This document shows, one piece after another, positions 45,641-55,977 of a stretch of DNA of 64,000 nt. The DNA lies in NCBI GenBank assembly GCA_021029095.1, contig JAJOHG010000102.1:1-64000 (forward strand), in the 5' to 3' direction. Under the pieces are notes generated by a model. The model did not search any database, was not told the origin of the DNA, and saw only the letters and a program-made list of their open reading frames with translations. The DNA comes from Phellopilus nigrolimitatus. Taxonomy: Eukaryota; Basidiomycota; Agaricomycetes; Hymenochaetales; Hymenochaetaceae. The translations under genes and the position numbers were made by a program. Within the stretch, counting starts at the first letter, position 1, and the number at the start of each line of letters is the position of its first letter.

Positions 45641-46321
45641 ATGGCCCGTCCATCCGTCCTCGACTTTCCTTCCCATCCTCCAAGCATCATGTCTCCTTTC
45701 CATGTCGAGGACTTCTTCAACCTCGACCTCCTATTCGCCACCGCCAACCCCGATGCCGCCTCCTCCCGTTCCCCCTCCCAGTCCCACTGCCCGACCAACT
45801 CTTTAGCACATCTGCCTCCGATGCCGCCCCAGCTCGACTTCGCAGCCAACTTCGACATATGCGGCTTGTCCGCTATAGACGAGGACGGCATGTTCGACTT
45901 TGGCGCGGGTGGCCCGTACGACGGCCTCGTTGGCGCCACCGACTTTCTCAAGGCAGGCACCGACCCCTTCGCGGGTTTGTCTCACGTCCCGCACGATCTC
46001 TTCAGCGGCTTTGATTCTGGCCTGGATGGCGTCGACCCCTCGGCTCCCTCTTGCTCTCACCCTCAGCCCAGCAGGAGCGCAACGAGGGAGTCGACGACCA
46101 CGACCGCTCCGATTTCCTCGTCGAGTGGCAGCAACGCCTCGCACTCGCCCGCCTTTCAGTTCGCAATCGGCCCCCAACTTGTCGGGACAAGTGCCCCGTG
46201 CAGGAGCGCGTCGCATGGACCGCCGCGCGGAGGAGGCGCACGCAGACGCGGTGTGCAGCGCCGTCGAGGGCCTCGCGGCGAACCTCGCGTTCTCGGTGCG
46301 CACCCCCGCGGCGATGACTGA
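45641..46321 (+). pseudogene. Possible captured gene fragment, acidic Ser/Pro-rich protein
   Basis: 226 codons starting at 45641 (MARPSVLDFP). An internal Met begins SPFHVEDFFNLDLLF, followed by an acidic region (DICGLSAIDEDGMFDFGAGG) and a Ser/Thr-rich stretch, then a low-complexity Arg-rich end. A second frame at 46216 (MDRRAEEAHADAVCSAVEGL) looks more protein-like for the last part, suggesting a frameshift. The composition recalls the activation region of a fungal transcription factor, but no DNA-binding domain is visible. Within a transposon this may be a captured piece of a host gene. Confidence 0.35.
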
Positions 46322-46773
46322 TGCCGCGCGCGTGTCCTATTTTTCTTTAATATATTTTATGATGTGTATTGCCGGCATAATACAAAAAAAAATATAAGTA
46401 AAAAATGTAATGAGTAAACAAAAGCGGCGGTGCAGCGTCGGGATGATGAGTAAGAAGGCGGGTGACAGTGAGCACAGAAGCCGAAGGTGGCGTGGAAAGA
46501 CCCTGAAGGACCCTGAGCAATGCCGGAGAGCCGAGATTGCTGCCAGTCAGGGTCGCTGAAGCCCACAAGCCAAATAGGTCAGTTTTAAGCTGTCACGGTA
46601 ATAATGAACTTGGCCTGTGGTAAGTTACCGGGAATGTAATCCGGGATTGGTTGGTACGGCTCGTTAGTAAATAGACTTTCTACCGCGCACAAGAAAAGCC
46701 CACTCTGGATCCCATTTGGGAAAGGAGGTCGACGACACCCCTGATTGACGAATCATCGTCAGAAACAGAAACA

Positions 46774-47907
46774 ATGTCGGGGAACCCAGCTACTGGATCG
46801 AGTTCCGGACTAGCGGGCAGTATGCACGCCCTAGGTACCGATCCAACCGGCAATCAGCCCCAACCACGACCACGTTCGCCGTCACCCGAAAGAGACCCCT
46901 TCATTGAAGGGCTTCTCAACGCCAAAAAGAAAAAGACCCATGTAGCGAAACCTGACCCCTTTTCGGGAAAGGACTACAAGAAGTTCATACGGCAGGTCAA
47001 ACTGTTCCTTTGGGCGAATAAGAAGGACTTCACCTCCGACGATGAAAAAATCGAGTTCACACTCTCATTCATGACGGAGGGACGTGCCAGTAAATGGGCG
47101 GAGAACTTTATCGATAAAGCCATCGCCGACGGAACAGATGACTATCCCGATTTTGGCGACTGGGACAGTTTCCTCGGACAGCTCAAGGATTCATTCCATG
47201 ATGCCAACGAGGCACAGACGGCTCAGCGTAACCTATCGTCTCTACGTCAGGGCTCGACATCGGCCGAGGAATACTTCCAGAACTTCGACATCCTCCGCCG
47301 AATAGCCGGGTACAGCAAGGACCACGACCAGTACCTCATCGAGCTCTTAGAACGACAGCTCAGCGAGTCGATCGTCACAAAGATTTATGGCTCGGAAACT
47401 CTGCCCACCACTTATGACGGGTGGAAGCGGAAGGCGATTCGCTTTGATAACCTTGAGCGTCGACTAAAAGAAGTACGCCGCCAACAGACGCCACAGAATC
47501 CCCCTGTCGCCAGAAAACCCGAACAGTCAACGACCCCTCGTACCACGCCCAATACCGCTCCCACCTACAAACGCGATAGTACAGGGACCGTCTTCACGGG
47601 TACAGGGCAGCCGATGAATCTTGATGAAGCAAGGCAAAAGGGGGTTTGCTACAAATGCGGATTGCCAGGCCATATCGGCAAGTTTTGTCCAAATCGCCAA
47701 AAGACGGAGGTGCGCGCTACAACTTCTGACACGCCACCCAGTGGAGGCACGGGAACGAGCGTGTCCACTGGGGTAGAGGTGCGTGAATTGAAGAGTTCCG
47801 CGGACATAAAGCAATTTGTGTACGCGATGACGCCAGAGCAGAAGAAGGCGTGGGCAGCGGAGTTTAATCTCCTTAAAGAGTCGGATTTTGCAGGACCCCA
47901 GAAGTGA
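46774..47907 (+). CDS. gag: Gag protein of element 3
   Basis: 377 aa, same protein as gag of element 2. The ATG at 46774 follows the shared leader. The zinc knuckle CYKCGLPGHIGKFC is encoded near 47650-47690. The C-terminus is rich in charged residues. TGA at 47905-47907 overlaps the pol frame by four bases, with AAGTGA at the overlap exactly as in element 1. Since the 5' LTR is lost, transcription would need an outside promoter. Confidence 0.9.
   Translation: MSGNPATGSSSGLAGSMHALGTDPTGNQPQPRPRSPSPERDPFIEGLLNAKKKKTHVAKPDPFSGKDYKKFIRQVKLFLWANKKDFTSDDEKIEFTLSFMTEGRASKWAENFIDKAIADGTDDYPDFGDWDSFLGQLKDSFHDANEAQTAQRNLSSLRQGSTSAEEYFQNFDILRRIAGYSKDHDQYLIELLERQLSESIVTKIYGSETLPTTYDGWKRKAIRFDNLERRLKEVRRQQTPQNPPVARKPEQSTTPRTTPNTAPTYKRDSTGTVFTGTGQPMNLDEARQKGVCYKCGLPGHIGKFCPNRQKTEVRATTSDTPPSGGTGTSVSTGVEVRELKSSADIKQFVYAMTPEQKKAWAAEFNLLKESDFAGPQK
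47883..47889 (+). promoter_or_regulatory. Candidate -1 frameshift site, element 3
   Basis: GGATTTT in gag phase (G GAT TTT). The pol frame is closed by TAA at 47874-47876, so the shift must occur in the 30 nt between there and the gag stop. GGATTTT is the only good slippery candidate in that interval. It ends 18 nt before the end of the stop codon, as in element 1. Confidence 0.55.
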
Positions 47908-50900
47908 TTACGGCACTTCCTGGGGGAGGTTCGGTTTCGGTTTCGGACACGGTCACTGTAGATAGTTGTAAAAATAGTTTTCCTACTTCTCCAAAAAACG
48001 AAAAAAGCACACAAAAAATAAAAAACAACGAGAACGCAAAAACAGAAACTGTAGATAGCTCGCCGTCTGTTGATACAGCGGATGTTTTCCTTTCTTCTTC
48101 AAATAATAGTATTCATGAAACCGAACCCAAAACCGTAAAAAACGAGTCTCCAAAAGCACGAGCCATCCCCTTTACTGCACCATGGGTGGTAAGGCGCCTA
48201 AAGGATGACAAACTCGAAAATGCCCTAACAACATTGCGAGTGTGGATGCATGAGAAGAGGCAAGAGGAAGCGAATGAAGAGACTGTACGTCAGATCATTG
48301 CGCTAGAAGACGAGGAGGCGGTGAAAGCGGTTAGAGGGCTGAGGGGCCCTAAAAGGTTTATCAGGGGATCCCGCGGACAGCAGTTGAATGTCGCGGTTTC
48401 CCTGCAGGCAACGGACACTGGTTCATGGTTTAATGTCGAAGCCCTACTTGACAGTGGCTGCACCGGCTCATGTATCGATCGATCCTTCGTACAAAAGAAT
48501 GGAATTCGGACCCAAAACACACCAATTCCAATCCCAGTCTATAATGCCGATGGTACCCTGAACAAGGGAGGATCGATCACAGAGACAGTGGAGATGCGAA
48601 TGATAATCCGAGATCATGCGGAACGCATCACCTTTGCAGTCACAGATTTGGGGAAGACAGAATTGTTCATAGGGCACGAGTGGCTGAAACTCCACAACCC
48701 GAGCATCGATTGGCAGAAATCAACGATCACATTTGATAGATGCCCAGATGCATGTGGATATGTAGCCGACCTCTTGGACATTGATGCCGACCCTGATGAT
48801 GATCAGGAACCTGAACTAGTTATGGAGGAAGGAGAAAGGCTCTTCGCATTTGACTGGGACCAATACGTCTCCTCACATGCTCAAAAAATGAGGAGATGGT
48901 CAGATTCGACCGAGACACTTGTAGACTCAACCCCAGATTATGTGACCGAGTTCAAAGATGTCTTCGATCAATCTGATTTTGACCAGCTACCAGAACGACG
49001 CCCGTGGGATCACGCTATAGAACTCACCCCGGGCTTCGCTCCAGTCGATTGCAAAGTTTACCCCCTAAATCAGGGTGAACAGAAGGCCTTAGATGAATTC
49101 CTTGAGGAGAACCTCCGTACAGGCCGGATACGTCCATCAAAGTCACCGATGGCGTCCCCATTCTTCTTCATTAAAAAGAAAGACGGAAAGCTTCGTCCTG
49201 TACAAGATTATCGCAAACTCAATGAGATGACGGTGAAGAATCGATACCCGTTACCCTTGATACAGGAGCTAGTCGATAAACTGAAACAGGCACGACACTT
49301 CACAAAGCTTGATGTCCGTTGGGGGTTTAATAACATCCGGATTAAGGAAGGCGATGAGTGGAAGGCAGCGTTTAGGACGAATCGTGGTCTCTTTGAGCCG
49401 ACAGTAATGTTCTTCGGATTAACAAATTCACCAGCTACCTTTCAAGGGTTTATGAACGAAATCCTGAAAGACCTGATCGACGACGGACATGTCATAGTGT
49501 ATCTTGATGATATCTTGATCTTCACAGATGACCTTGATCATCATCGGAAACTGGTCCGTCGCGTCTTAGAGATACTCCGAGCAAACAAACTGTACCTCAA
49601 ACCCGAGAAGTGTAGTTTTGAAAAGACCACAATCGACTATCTAGGGCTCATTGTCGGTGAAGGGAAGCTGAGGATGGACCCAGCAAAAGTAGCTGCTGTA
49701 CGAGATTGGCCGAAGCCCACAAAGAAAAAAGAACTTCAGTCGTTCTTAGGCTTCTGCAATTTCTACCGGCGCTTCATTCTAGGGTTCAGCGCCCACGCGA
49801 AACCACTCACATCATTGACGGGCAACACGGAATGGAAATGGGAAGCAGCACAGGATCTTGCCTTTGAACGTCTCAAAGAAAGTATCTGCCAAGAACCAGT
49901 GCTCGCGCTCCCTGTTGATGATGGACAATTCCGCGTGGAAGCAGACTCTTCAGATTTTGCTAATGGTGCCATACTGTCACAGTACATTGATGGAAAATGG
50001 CGACCGATCGCTTACCGGTCACAATCACTCAGTGAAGCCGAACGAAACTACGAGATCTATGACAAAGAGATGCTCGCGATTATGTCTTCACTTGATGATT
50101 GGCGACAATACCTTCTCGGGGCTAAAGAACCATTTGAAATCTGGTCAGATCACCAAAACCTCCAGTATTTCAGAAAGCCCCAGAAGCTTAACCGGCGACA
50201 AGCGCGATGGGTAACAGAATTAGCGGAATATGACTTCGTGCTGCACCACAAGCCTGGCGCCTTGATGACAAAAGCTGACCTCCTCTCGAGACGAGCAGGA
50301 CATAAGACGGGGGAGGATGATAACAGCAACGTCACTTTATTAAAACCCGAATTATTTTTGAAAGAAATCTCGTTCGAGTCACTAGACGAGGACTTCATTC
50401 AGAGAATAAAACGGGTGCGCAATAATAAAGACAAGGCGGTAGTAAAAGCACTAGCGGCGGGAGCTAAACTTTGGGAAGAGTACGGCGATGGTCTAATCAC
50501 GTGGCAGGAAAGAATCTACGTCCCTAAAGATTCTAAACTGCGTGAGGACATTATCAGAGCGCATCATGACAGTGCGATAGCAGGACACCCAGGGCGGTAC
50601 AAAACACATGAATTGATTACCCGCAATTACTGGTGGCCTGGTGTTCAGCGCGATGTCAGGTGCTATGTAGAAGGATGTGACACGTGCCAAAGGACGAAGC
50701 CACGACGAACGCGCCCCCATGCTCCACTCCAACCTAATGAAATCCCAAAAGAACCATGGGAAATTGTTACAGTGGATCTGATCGGCGAGGTTCCTGAGTC
50801 GAACGGTCACAATGCCATCTGTGTATTTGTAGATCGGTTCAGCAAACAGATACACGCTGTCCCGACTTCTATCACATTAACAGCAGAAGGCATGGCCAAA

Positions 50901-51941
50901 CTCTATCGCGATAACGTCTTTCGGCTACATGGCATCCCTCGGAAATTCATTCATGACCGCGGCACTCAGTTCGAAGCGCGCTTTATGAAAGAGTTATACC
51001 GGCTACTTGGGATTGAAGGGAATCCGTCGACGGCTTATCACCCCCAGACTGATGGACAAACAGAACGTATAAATCAGGAGATCGAACAATATCTCCGGAT
51101 CTTTATCAACTACCATCAGACAGACTGGGCGGAATGGCTCGCTATGGCAGAATTCGCGTACAATGACAAAGAACAAAGTTCTACAGGCTCATCGCCATTC
51201 TTTGTCAATTATGGGAGGCACCCTTTCAAAGGGACTAACCCCAGACGCGAGCCCCTGAACGAGTCGGCTGGACAATTTGTTGATCGGATGAAGCGGATTA
51301 GGGAGGAGACGGCATCGGCACTACAGAAAGCGGCAGAAACCATGAAGCGGTTTTACGATCGAACTAAGGGTGAATCTATTGAATACACCCCAGGAAGCAA
51401 AGTCCTACTGGAAGCATCGAATATCAAAACAGATCGCCCTATGAAAAAGTTCGACGACAAACGCTATGGCCCTTTCGAGGTAGAAAAGAAGATTGGGAAA
51501 TCGGCGTACAAACTTAAGCTTCCAAGGACATGGAAGAAAATACATCCAGTCTTCAACGAAGTATTATTGTCACCCTACAAAGACCCGAGGTACCCATCAC
51601 AGCAACAGCCGCCGCCACCCCCCCCTGTTCTCAGTGACGAAGGAGAAGAGTACGAGGTTGAAAAGATTGTAGATGCGAAGAAAGTCCGAGGGAAACTCAA
51701 ATTCCTAGTTCATTGGAAAGGTTACCCGGTGTCTGAGCGTACGTGGCAAGCCACTGAAGACCTGGAAAACTCCCAAGAACTGATCGAAGAGTTCTACAAG
51801 GAAAACCCCGGTGCGCCAAGAGGTATTAGTGCACTTGACTTCGCTTCCATACGCTTTACCACAATCATCGACGACAACATCCCCGTCTATATCCCACGTC
51901 ACCTCCGGCAAAAACCACATCGCCTCACGTCTATCCCTTAG
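47904..51941 (+). CDS. pol: Pol polyprotein with complete chromodomain, element 3
   Basis: 1,345 aa. After about 130 residues of Ser/Lys-rich extension come the protease (LLDSGCT near 181), reverse transcriptase (YLDDIL near 533), RNase H, integrase zinc finger (HHDSAIAGH near 887, CDTC) and catalytic core (Asp in TVDLIGE, Asp in IHDRGTQF, Glu in TDGQTER). The chromodomain starts near 1249 (EYEVEKIVD, FLVHWKGYP, TWQATEDLENSQELIEEFY) and is complete. It differs from element 2 at about a dozen residues. Element 3 keeps CDTC in the integrase finger where element 2 has CDMC; both keep the zinc cysteines. Confidence 0.93.
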   Translation: MITALPGGGSVSVSDTVTVDSCKNSFPTSPKNEKSTQKIKNNENAKTETVDSSPSVDTADVFLSSSNNSIHETEPKTVKNESPKARAIPFTAPWVVRRLKDDKLENALTTLRVWMHEKRQEEANEETVRQIIALEDEEAVKAVRGLRGPKRFIRGSRGQQLNVAVSLQATDTGSWFNVEALLDSGCTGSCIDRSFVQKNGIRTQNTPIPIPVYNADGTLNKGGSITETVEMRMIIRDHAERITFAVTDLGKTELFIGHEWLKLHNPSIDWQKSTITFDRCPDACGYVADLLDIDADPDDDQEPELVMEEGERLFAFDWDQYVSSHAQKMRRWSDSTETLVDSTPDYVTEFKDVFDQSDFDQLPERRPWDHAIELTPGFAPVDCKVYPLNQGEQKALDEFLEENLRTGRIRPSKSPMASPFFFIKKKDGKLRPVQDYRKLNEMTVKNRYPLPLIQELVDKLKQARHFTKLDVRWGFNNIRIKEGDEWKAAFRTNRGLFEPTVMFFGLTNSPATFQGFMNEILKDLIDDGHVIVYLDDILIFTDDLDHHRKLVRRVLEILRANKLYLKPEKCSFEKTTIDYLGLIVGEGKLRMDPAKVAAVRDWPKPTKKKELQSFLGFCNFYRRFILGFSAHAKPLTSLTGNTEWKWEAAQDLAFERLKESICQEPVLALPVDDGQFRVEADSSDFANGAILSQYIDGKWRPIAYRSQSLSEAERNYEIYDKEMLAIMSSLDDWRQYLLGAKEPFEIWSDHQNLQYFRKPQKLNRRQARWVTELAEYDFVLHHKPGALMTKADLLSRRAGHKTGEDDNSNVTLLKPELFLKEISFESLDEDFIQRIKRVRNNKDKAVVKALAAGAKLWEEYGDGLITWQERIYVPKDSKLREDIIRAHHDSAIAGHPGRYKTHELITRNYWWPGVQRDVRCYVEGCDTCQRTKPRRTRPHAPLQPNEIPKEPWEIVTVDLIGEVPESNGHNAICVFVDRFSKQIHAVPTSITLTAEGMAKLYRDNVFRLHGIPRKFIHDRGTQFEARFMKELYRLLGIEGNPSTAYHPQTDGQTERINQEIEQYLRIFINYHQTDWAEWLAMAEFAYNDKEQSSTGSSPFFVNYGRHPFKGTNPRREPLNESAGQFVDRMKRIREETASALQKAAETMKRFYDRTKGESIEYTPGSKVLLEASNIKTDRPMKKFDDKRYGPFEVEKKIGKSAYKLKLPRTWKKIHPVFNEVLLSPYKDPRYPSQQQPPPPPPVLSDEGEEYEVEKIVDAKKVRGKLKFLVHWKGYPVSERTWQATEDLENSQELIEEFYKENPGAPRGISALDFASIRFTTIIDDNIPVYIPRHLRQKPHRLTSIP

Positions 51942-51973
51942 AAAAATCCGTGTCGAACGAGGACGTTCGCCCT

Positions 51974-51986
51974 AAGGAGAGGGTAA
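51974..51986 (+). other. Polypurine tract of element 3
   Basis: AAGGAGAGGGTAA immediately before the 3' LTR; element 2 has AAGGAGGGGGTAA in the same place. Confidence 0.65.
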
Positions 51987-52361
51987 TGTCATGAACGATC
52001 ATTTTCATTTTCTTATTTCCTTACAAATCACGGCCACTTTAGATAATACGGACAATAGCGGACATTAGATAAGCTTATGTCATAGGGCTAGACCATGACA
52101 TCATAGTGACATCACTGACGATGACATCACCTATGACATCATTAACCCCGCCCGCTCCACTAGAGTAGCCATATTAGGTAGTGTACTGCTTGGTCTGTGC
52201 GCACTAAGTTTGGGTATATAAGTAGACTAGATATCTGTACTTAGACCCCAGTTTCGACCTAGTCAATACTCCTGGCTAGTGTGCATTGCAATACATCTCT
52301 CTTACCTCTCTGATTGTTGTGTGACGTGGCGTGAACAGTTGGTTCTAGTCAGTCGCTGACA
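51987..52361 (+). repeat. 3' LTR of element 3
   Basis: 375 bp from TGTCATGAACG to CGCTGACA. It contains the TGACATCA cluster, a TATATAA box and CAGTTTCGACCT. It abuts a remnant of the other LTR family at 52362. Confidence 0.9.
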
Positions 52362-52547
52362 AGCGAGTGGAGCTAATGATGTCATAGATGATGTCACCGT
52401 CGATGATGTCACTATGATGTCATGGTCTAGACTATGATGTCATGATGACGTCAGTGTAGAACACTCTAGGCAATCATGTGACTCTAAATACTGAGAGGCC
52501 GCAAGTTCAAGACAAGGTAAGGGAAAATTAAAATACGTGTCATAACA
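52362..52547 (-). repeat. Partial LTR of the element 1 family
   Basis: 186 bp matching, in minus orientation, the first 180 or so bases of the element 1 LTR, ending (as its start) in the complement of TGTTATGACACG at 52547. Divergence from the 6625 LTR is clear (indels and substitutions), so it is older. Element 3 apparently inserted inside it. Confidence 0.8.
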
Positions 52548-52739
52548 CATAGTACCGAGCGCATCCTCATCGGAGTACACTGACAGCACTCTCTGGCCCC
52601 TTTCAAACTTCGAGCTCCCGCTCTCGTTGACGGTGATTCCGCGTTTAACATCCGGTGACTGAGACTGTGTACGTGCCCCCATTCAACCGCGAATGACATG
52701 TGTCCGTGATTAGTGGGAAGGAGTCATGATCATTAGGCG

Positions 52740-52905
52740 CGGAGCTGTTGCTTACCTCATGCGCCTCAGAGCCATCGAACTGAGTCGTGGGGCAAAGGAC
52801 AAAGAAGACAAAGAAGACGAGATGGCGTGTGTAAGTGACAAGCAGCCATAATTATTCGTCGGGCACAAATCTGATTTTGAGCATGACCAGGACGAAGATG
52901 CGGCT
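52740..52905 (+). pseudogene. Fragment A of the gene of unknown function at 59829
   Basis: Resembles 61505-61665 of the intact gene: a stretch encoding RLRAIELSRGAKDKED matches RLSALVAVELGREAKDKEDD, with deletions and a following stop. It has no start and is joined directly to fragment B. Confidence 0.6.
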
Positions 52906-53895
52906 TTGCGCAGGTCGTGCGTTGAGCCTTCACAAAGCTGGAACAGGCGCCGCTGTACCAAACTCACCACCTTCCCATCGCTGCCCAGGCTATTTACATC
53001 ACACATGTCAAATCTGCGCTTCTGCCCAGGCTCCGGCTCTGACGGCAGGCTCAGGCCCTTCTCTTTACGCGAGCGGGGTTTCGCCAAAAAGCCCATTGCA
53101 GACATGATCGGCAATCATTCTGGGCAGCAATGGCAAGTCGCGGATTTCGGGTGTGGCAACGGCCACTGGGCTTGCCTCTTGGGAAAACGGTGCAGGCATC
53201 GGTGCGGGGCTCGCAAGCGCAGGCGTGGAAGGGACGGTGCTTTGCCGACGCACAGTTGTGCATCACGACTTCGCATCCGACCGCGAAAGACGTGGGGCCA
53301 TGTTCAGTGGGCGGAAAGCTTGCGGAGCTCATGCCACGCTTCATCCGCCTGAGCGCTTTTGCTGCCGTCAAACTGGATTGAAACAAAAGGCAAGGAAGAC
53401 GATACGATTCGTGCAGGCGACAAGCGGCCAGGATCTGCCGCGGGACGTGAGCGCGACCGGGACGAAGACAGCACTGGCGGTAGCGCGATCGGGCAAGAAA
53501 ATATGGGGTGCACTCAAGGCATCTGACTTATCTTCGCCCTATCTGTTCTGACTCTCATTCCGACCCTCGCACGAGTGGTATGCGTTACTCGAAGGCTTGC
53601 TCATGCGTACGGTCTTGGACGGCCCATCGGGAATGGAATGTCTCTTCGGCGTCGGACTCTGAGCTTGCTCTGCACACTCCGAATTTGAAAGGTCGGAATG
53701 CTCGCTTTGCCCGCTTAATGGTATTAGCAGGTCAAACTTCACTTACGGGAACGGAGCGAAGATGAGTTCATTCGCCTCGATCCGGACGACTGTCTCTGCT
53801 CGACTCGACAACTCTTTCCTTGAATTTGTAGACAGGCCAGAGCAAGCTGCAGACCCGAAGCGATGTACAAAGTAGAAATGTTCCGAAGCAAGTGA
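52906..53895 (+). pseudogene. Fragment B of the gene of unknown function at 59829
   Basis: Follows 61072-62110 of the intact gene, starting with GRALSLHKAGTGAAVPNS and HLHHTCQICA, through the Gly-rich region and the region around HEWYALL, to the acidic end of exon 3 (about 53765-53895). Several frameshifts and a stop after SPKSPLQT break it. Exon 1 and the C-terminal exons are missing. With fragment A it records a partial duplication placed upstream of the kinase pair. Confidence 0.7.
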
Positions 53896-54152
53896 TGGAT
53901 TTATTTCTTTTATGGGGCTTTGAATAGACTACACCTGACGACATTGCCTCAACACTCTTGTCTACATACTGGCATGGATCCGTTTGTCACACATTCCCAC
54001 GGCTGTCCGGATGGCTGCGCGGATGGACCATGGACCAATGCGCGCTGGGCACATGAGGTAAGCAATTTGTCCCCGACACTGTCTCCGCGTTGTCGAAAGG
54101 GCACCGGTCCTTTCTGATTGCTAACCTAAAGACATTGATCCCAGACGCCATC

Positions 54153-55623
54153 ATGCAAAATCTCACCGGAAAACTCAAAGGAATCGAAGCTGAGCCTTTT
54201 GCTGGCGGTGGTTGCGCGAAAGTCTACAGAGCAATGCTGTACTCGGGTGAATCTGACAGAGGGACTAGAGTACGCCTTTCGCGCTTGCAACATGCTTCTG
54301 GTCTACTAACAGATGTCCTTACGCGCGCGCCATTTAAGGTCGCTGTTAAACTCCCAATCGTGCGGGGCGAAAGTACATATGATGAGAATACGAGAAAGAA
54401 GGTTCAGCGCGTATGTGCTTTCTCTTGTCATGCATTCGATCTGCATATGCTCATGCCCTTTGGTTTGCAAGCGTTGGGAACGTGAAATCAGGGTGTGCCA
54501 ACATCTATCACACCCCAACGTCCTATCCACATTTGGATTTTGCGACAACCCAATCCCTGACTATAAGGAGTTCTTCGGACTCGTTCTTCCATACTGTAAA
54601 AATGGAAATGCGAATAAATTCTTGGCAAGACACCCTGAGACGGACCGCCTCAAAATTGTACGGCTTGTTACTACTTGTTCATTTAGTGTAGCTTTACTGA
54701 AAATGTTCAATAAAGCTCGTACACTTAGCGGCGGGACTTCATTATTTGCACAGTCAAAATCCGCCAATCGTACATGGCGACATCAAAGCGGTATAGCTTT
54801 TCCCGGATTTTTCGTCTATTCATCTGGCTTAAAAAAATTTCCCCTTTCTTTTTTCTTTTGGATTCTACAGGAAAATATACTCATAGATGACTTTGGGAGA
54901 CCTCTTTTCGCAGATTTCGGTATCTCTCGCATTTGTGATACAAAGGGCTTTACGACCCCATCCATTATGGGGACATATCGCTGGATGGCTGTAGAGTTGC
55001 TACGAGCGACAGATCAGGATGAATCACCTATACGAACAACGACAGCATTAGATGTGTGGGCTTTTGGGATGACTGTTTTCGAGGTGGGTACAATCGACTG
55101 TGTGCTGTTGTGATATCCGTTTACAATATACTTACATGTCCAGATCATGACCGGAAAAGTGCCGTTTGCAGAATACAAGCATGATGGGGGTGTACTATGC
55201 AACGTCGTTCAGAAAAATGTCAGGCCTGCGAAGCCTTCTGTCACTCTCGTGGGCGATGCGCTTTGGTCTGTCCTCGAGCATTGCTGGTCTGAGGACCCAG
55301 CCTCTCGCCCAGATGCGCGCCGCGTCGGTCTTGCGCTCGATCTCATCTGTGGTCTTGGTGGCAGCGATGACGGGCTCAACTTGGCTGCGATTTTGAAGAG
55401 CTCCGACGCAGTGTCCTCGCGAACTCGACCCGCTCTAGCGACAAATGACACTCGGGCGTACAGGTGCAAGTGGCTGCATTGTCCAGAGGCGTTCGATGCG
55501 ATCGAGCAGTGCATTCAGCACGAGCGCGCCGAATACGTTCTCTGGGAGGCCGTTCAGTTAGTGGTTAGCTTCGTTGCCCCATTGGCTGTTCTTGACTGCT
55601 CTCTTTCTTTACGACACCTCTGA
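54153..55623 (+). CDS. Protein kinase (TKL-like) with half zinc finger, gene 1
   Basis: Six exons: 54153-54269, 54339-54410, 54472-54657, 54716-54790, 54871-55083, 55144-55623, all in phase, 380 aa. The ATG at 54153 is chosen by match to gene 2. The glycine loop AGGGCAKVY is at residues 17-25. The ATP lysine is 43 (VAVKL) and the helix C glutamate is 68. The catalytic loop is VHGDIKAEN (Asp 147), with Gly in place of the usual Arg, followed by ADFG (165-167) and the WMAVELL segment in place of APE. The C-terminal tail has CKWLHCPEAF, then a single His (C-X4-C-X12-H), like half of a C2H2 finger. Such kinases are amplified in mushrooms; substrate unknown. Confidence 0.85.
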
Positions 55624-55933
55624 ATTTCGTCGAGTCTGCTATCAACAGTTGTCCTATTTGCGTTGGTTGTTTTGTTTTGTTTAATTTTGTTTTGTTTCGT
55701 GTTTTCATCGTATCTATGACACATCGACGTCTGCTATCAACAGTTGTCTTATTTGCCTCGATTGTTTTCTTCTGTCTTTAGCTTTTGAATGCAGTCACTG
55801 GGTACTCAGCATACTGTATCGACTTCCTCGCTACCGCATGCTTGTAGTCCAGTAACGCTGTATTTCCAATTGTTCAAGTTGCTGTACACACGACTCCACG
55901 TAAAGTCGTCCCGACCCGTCTGGAGGCGTCGTT

Positions 55934-55977
55934 CGCGAAACAAGTATACGTAGTCCGCGAAACAAGTATACGTAGTC
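55934..55977. repeat. 22-bp tandem duplication
   Basis: Two exact copies of a 22-bp unit beginning CGCGAAACAAGTATACGTAG. Confidence 0.9.

Larger units (their letters stand above)
41878..46662. mobile_element. 4.8-kb element with weak terminal inverted repeats inserted in the element 3 leader
   Basis: GTTAGTA occurs on both sides (41871-41877 and 46663-46669), and the uninterrupted element 2 leader has it once, so the insertion and a 7-bp (perhaps degenerate 8-bp) target duplication are directly visible. The ends are imperfect inverted repeats: CAGTACCAGCCAGTC at 41881 against the complement of GATTGGTTGGTACGG near 46645. A second match, around ATTACCGTGA, lies about 65-75 bp inside each end. 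No transposase is recognised, so it is non-autonomous. It carries a minisatellite, a hexamer repeat and a possible gene fragment. Confidence 0.65.
46663..52361 (+). mobile_element. Ty3/gypsy chromodomain retrotransposon (element 3), 5'-truncated
   Basis: It holds the end of the leader from GTTAGTA at 46663, gag 46774-47907, pol 47904-51941 and the 3' LTR 51987-52361. A further leader piece lies at 41658-41877. The 5' LTR and about 450 nt of leader are gone. Coding frames are complete, so it could still supply proteins, but it cannot be copied normally without its promoter. It is a close relative of element 2 in opposite orientation. Confidence 0.9.

Noticed and set aside
47883..47907. Termination-reinitiation at the AAGTGA overlap instead of frameshifting
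   Set aside because: Possible in principle, but the pol start would be GTG, not ATG, and the slippery heptamers at equal distance in both families are a better explanation.
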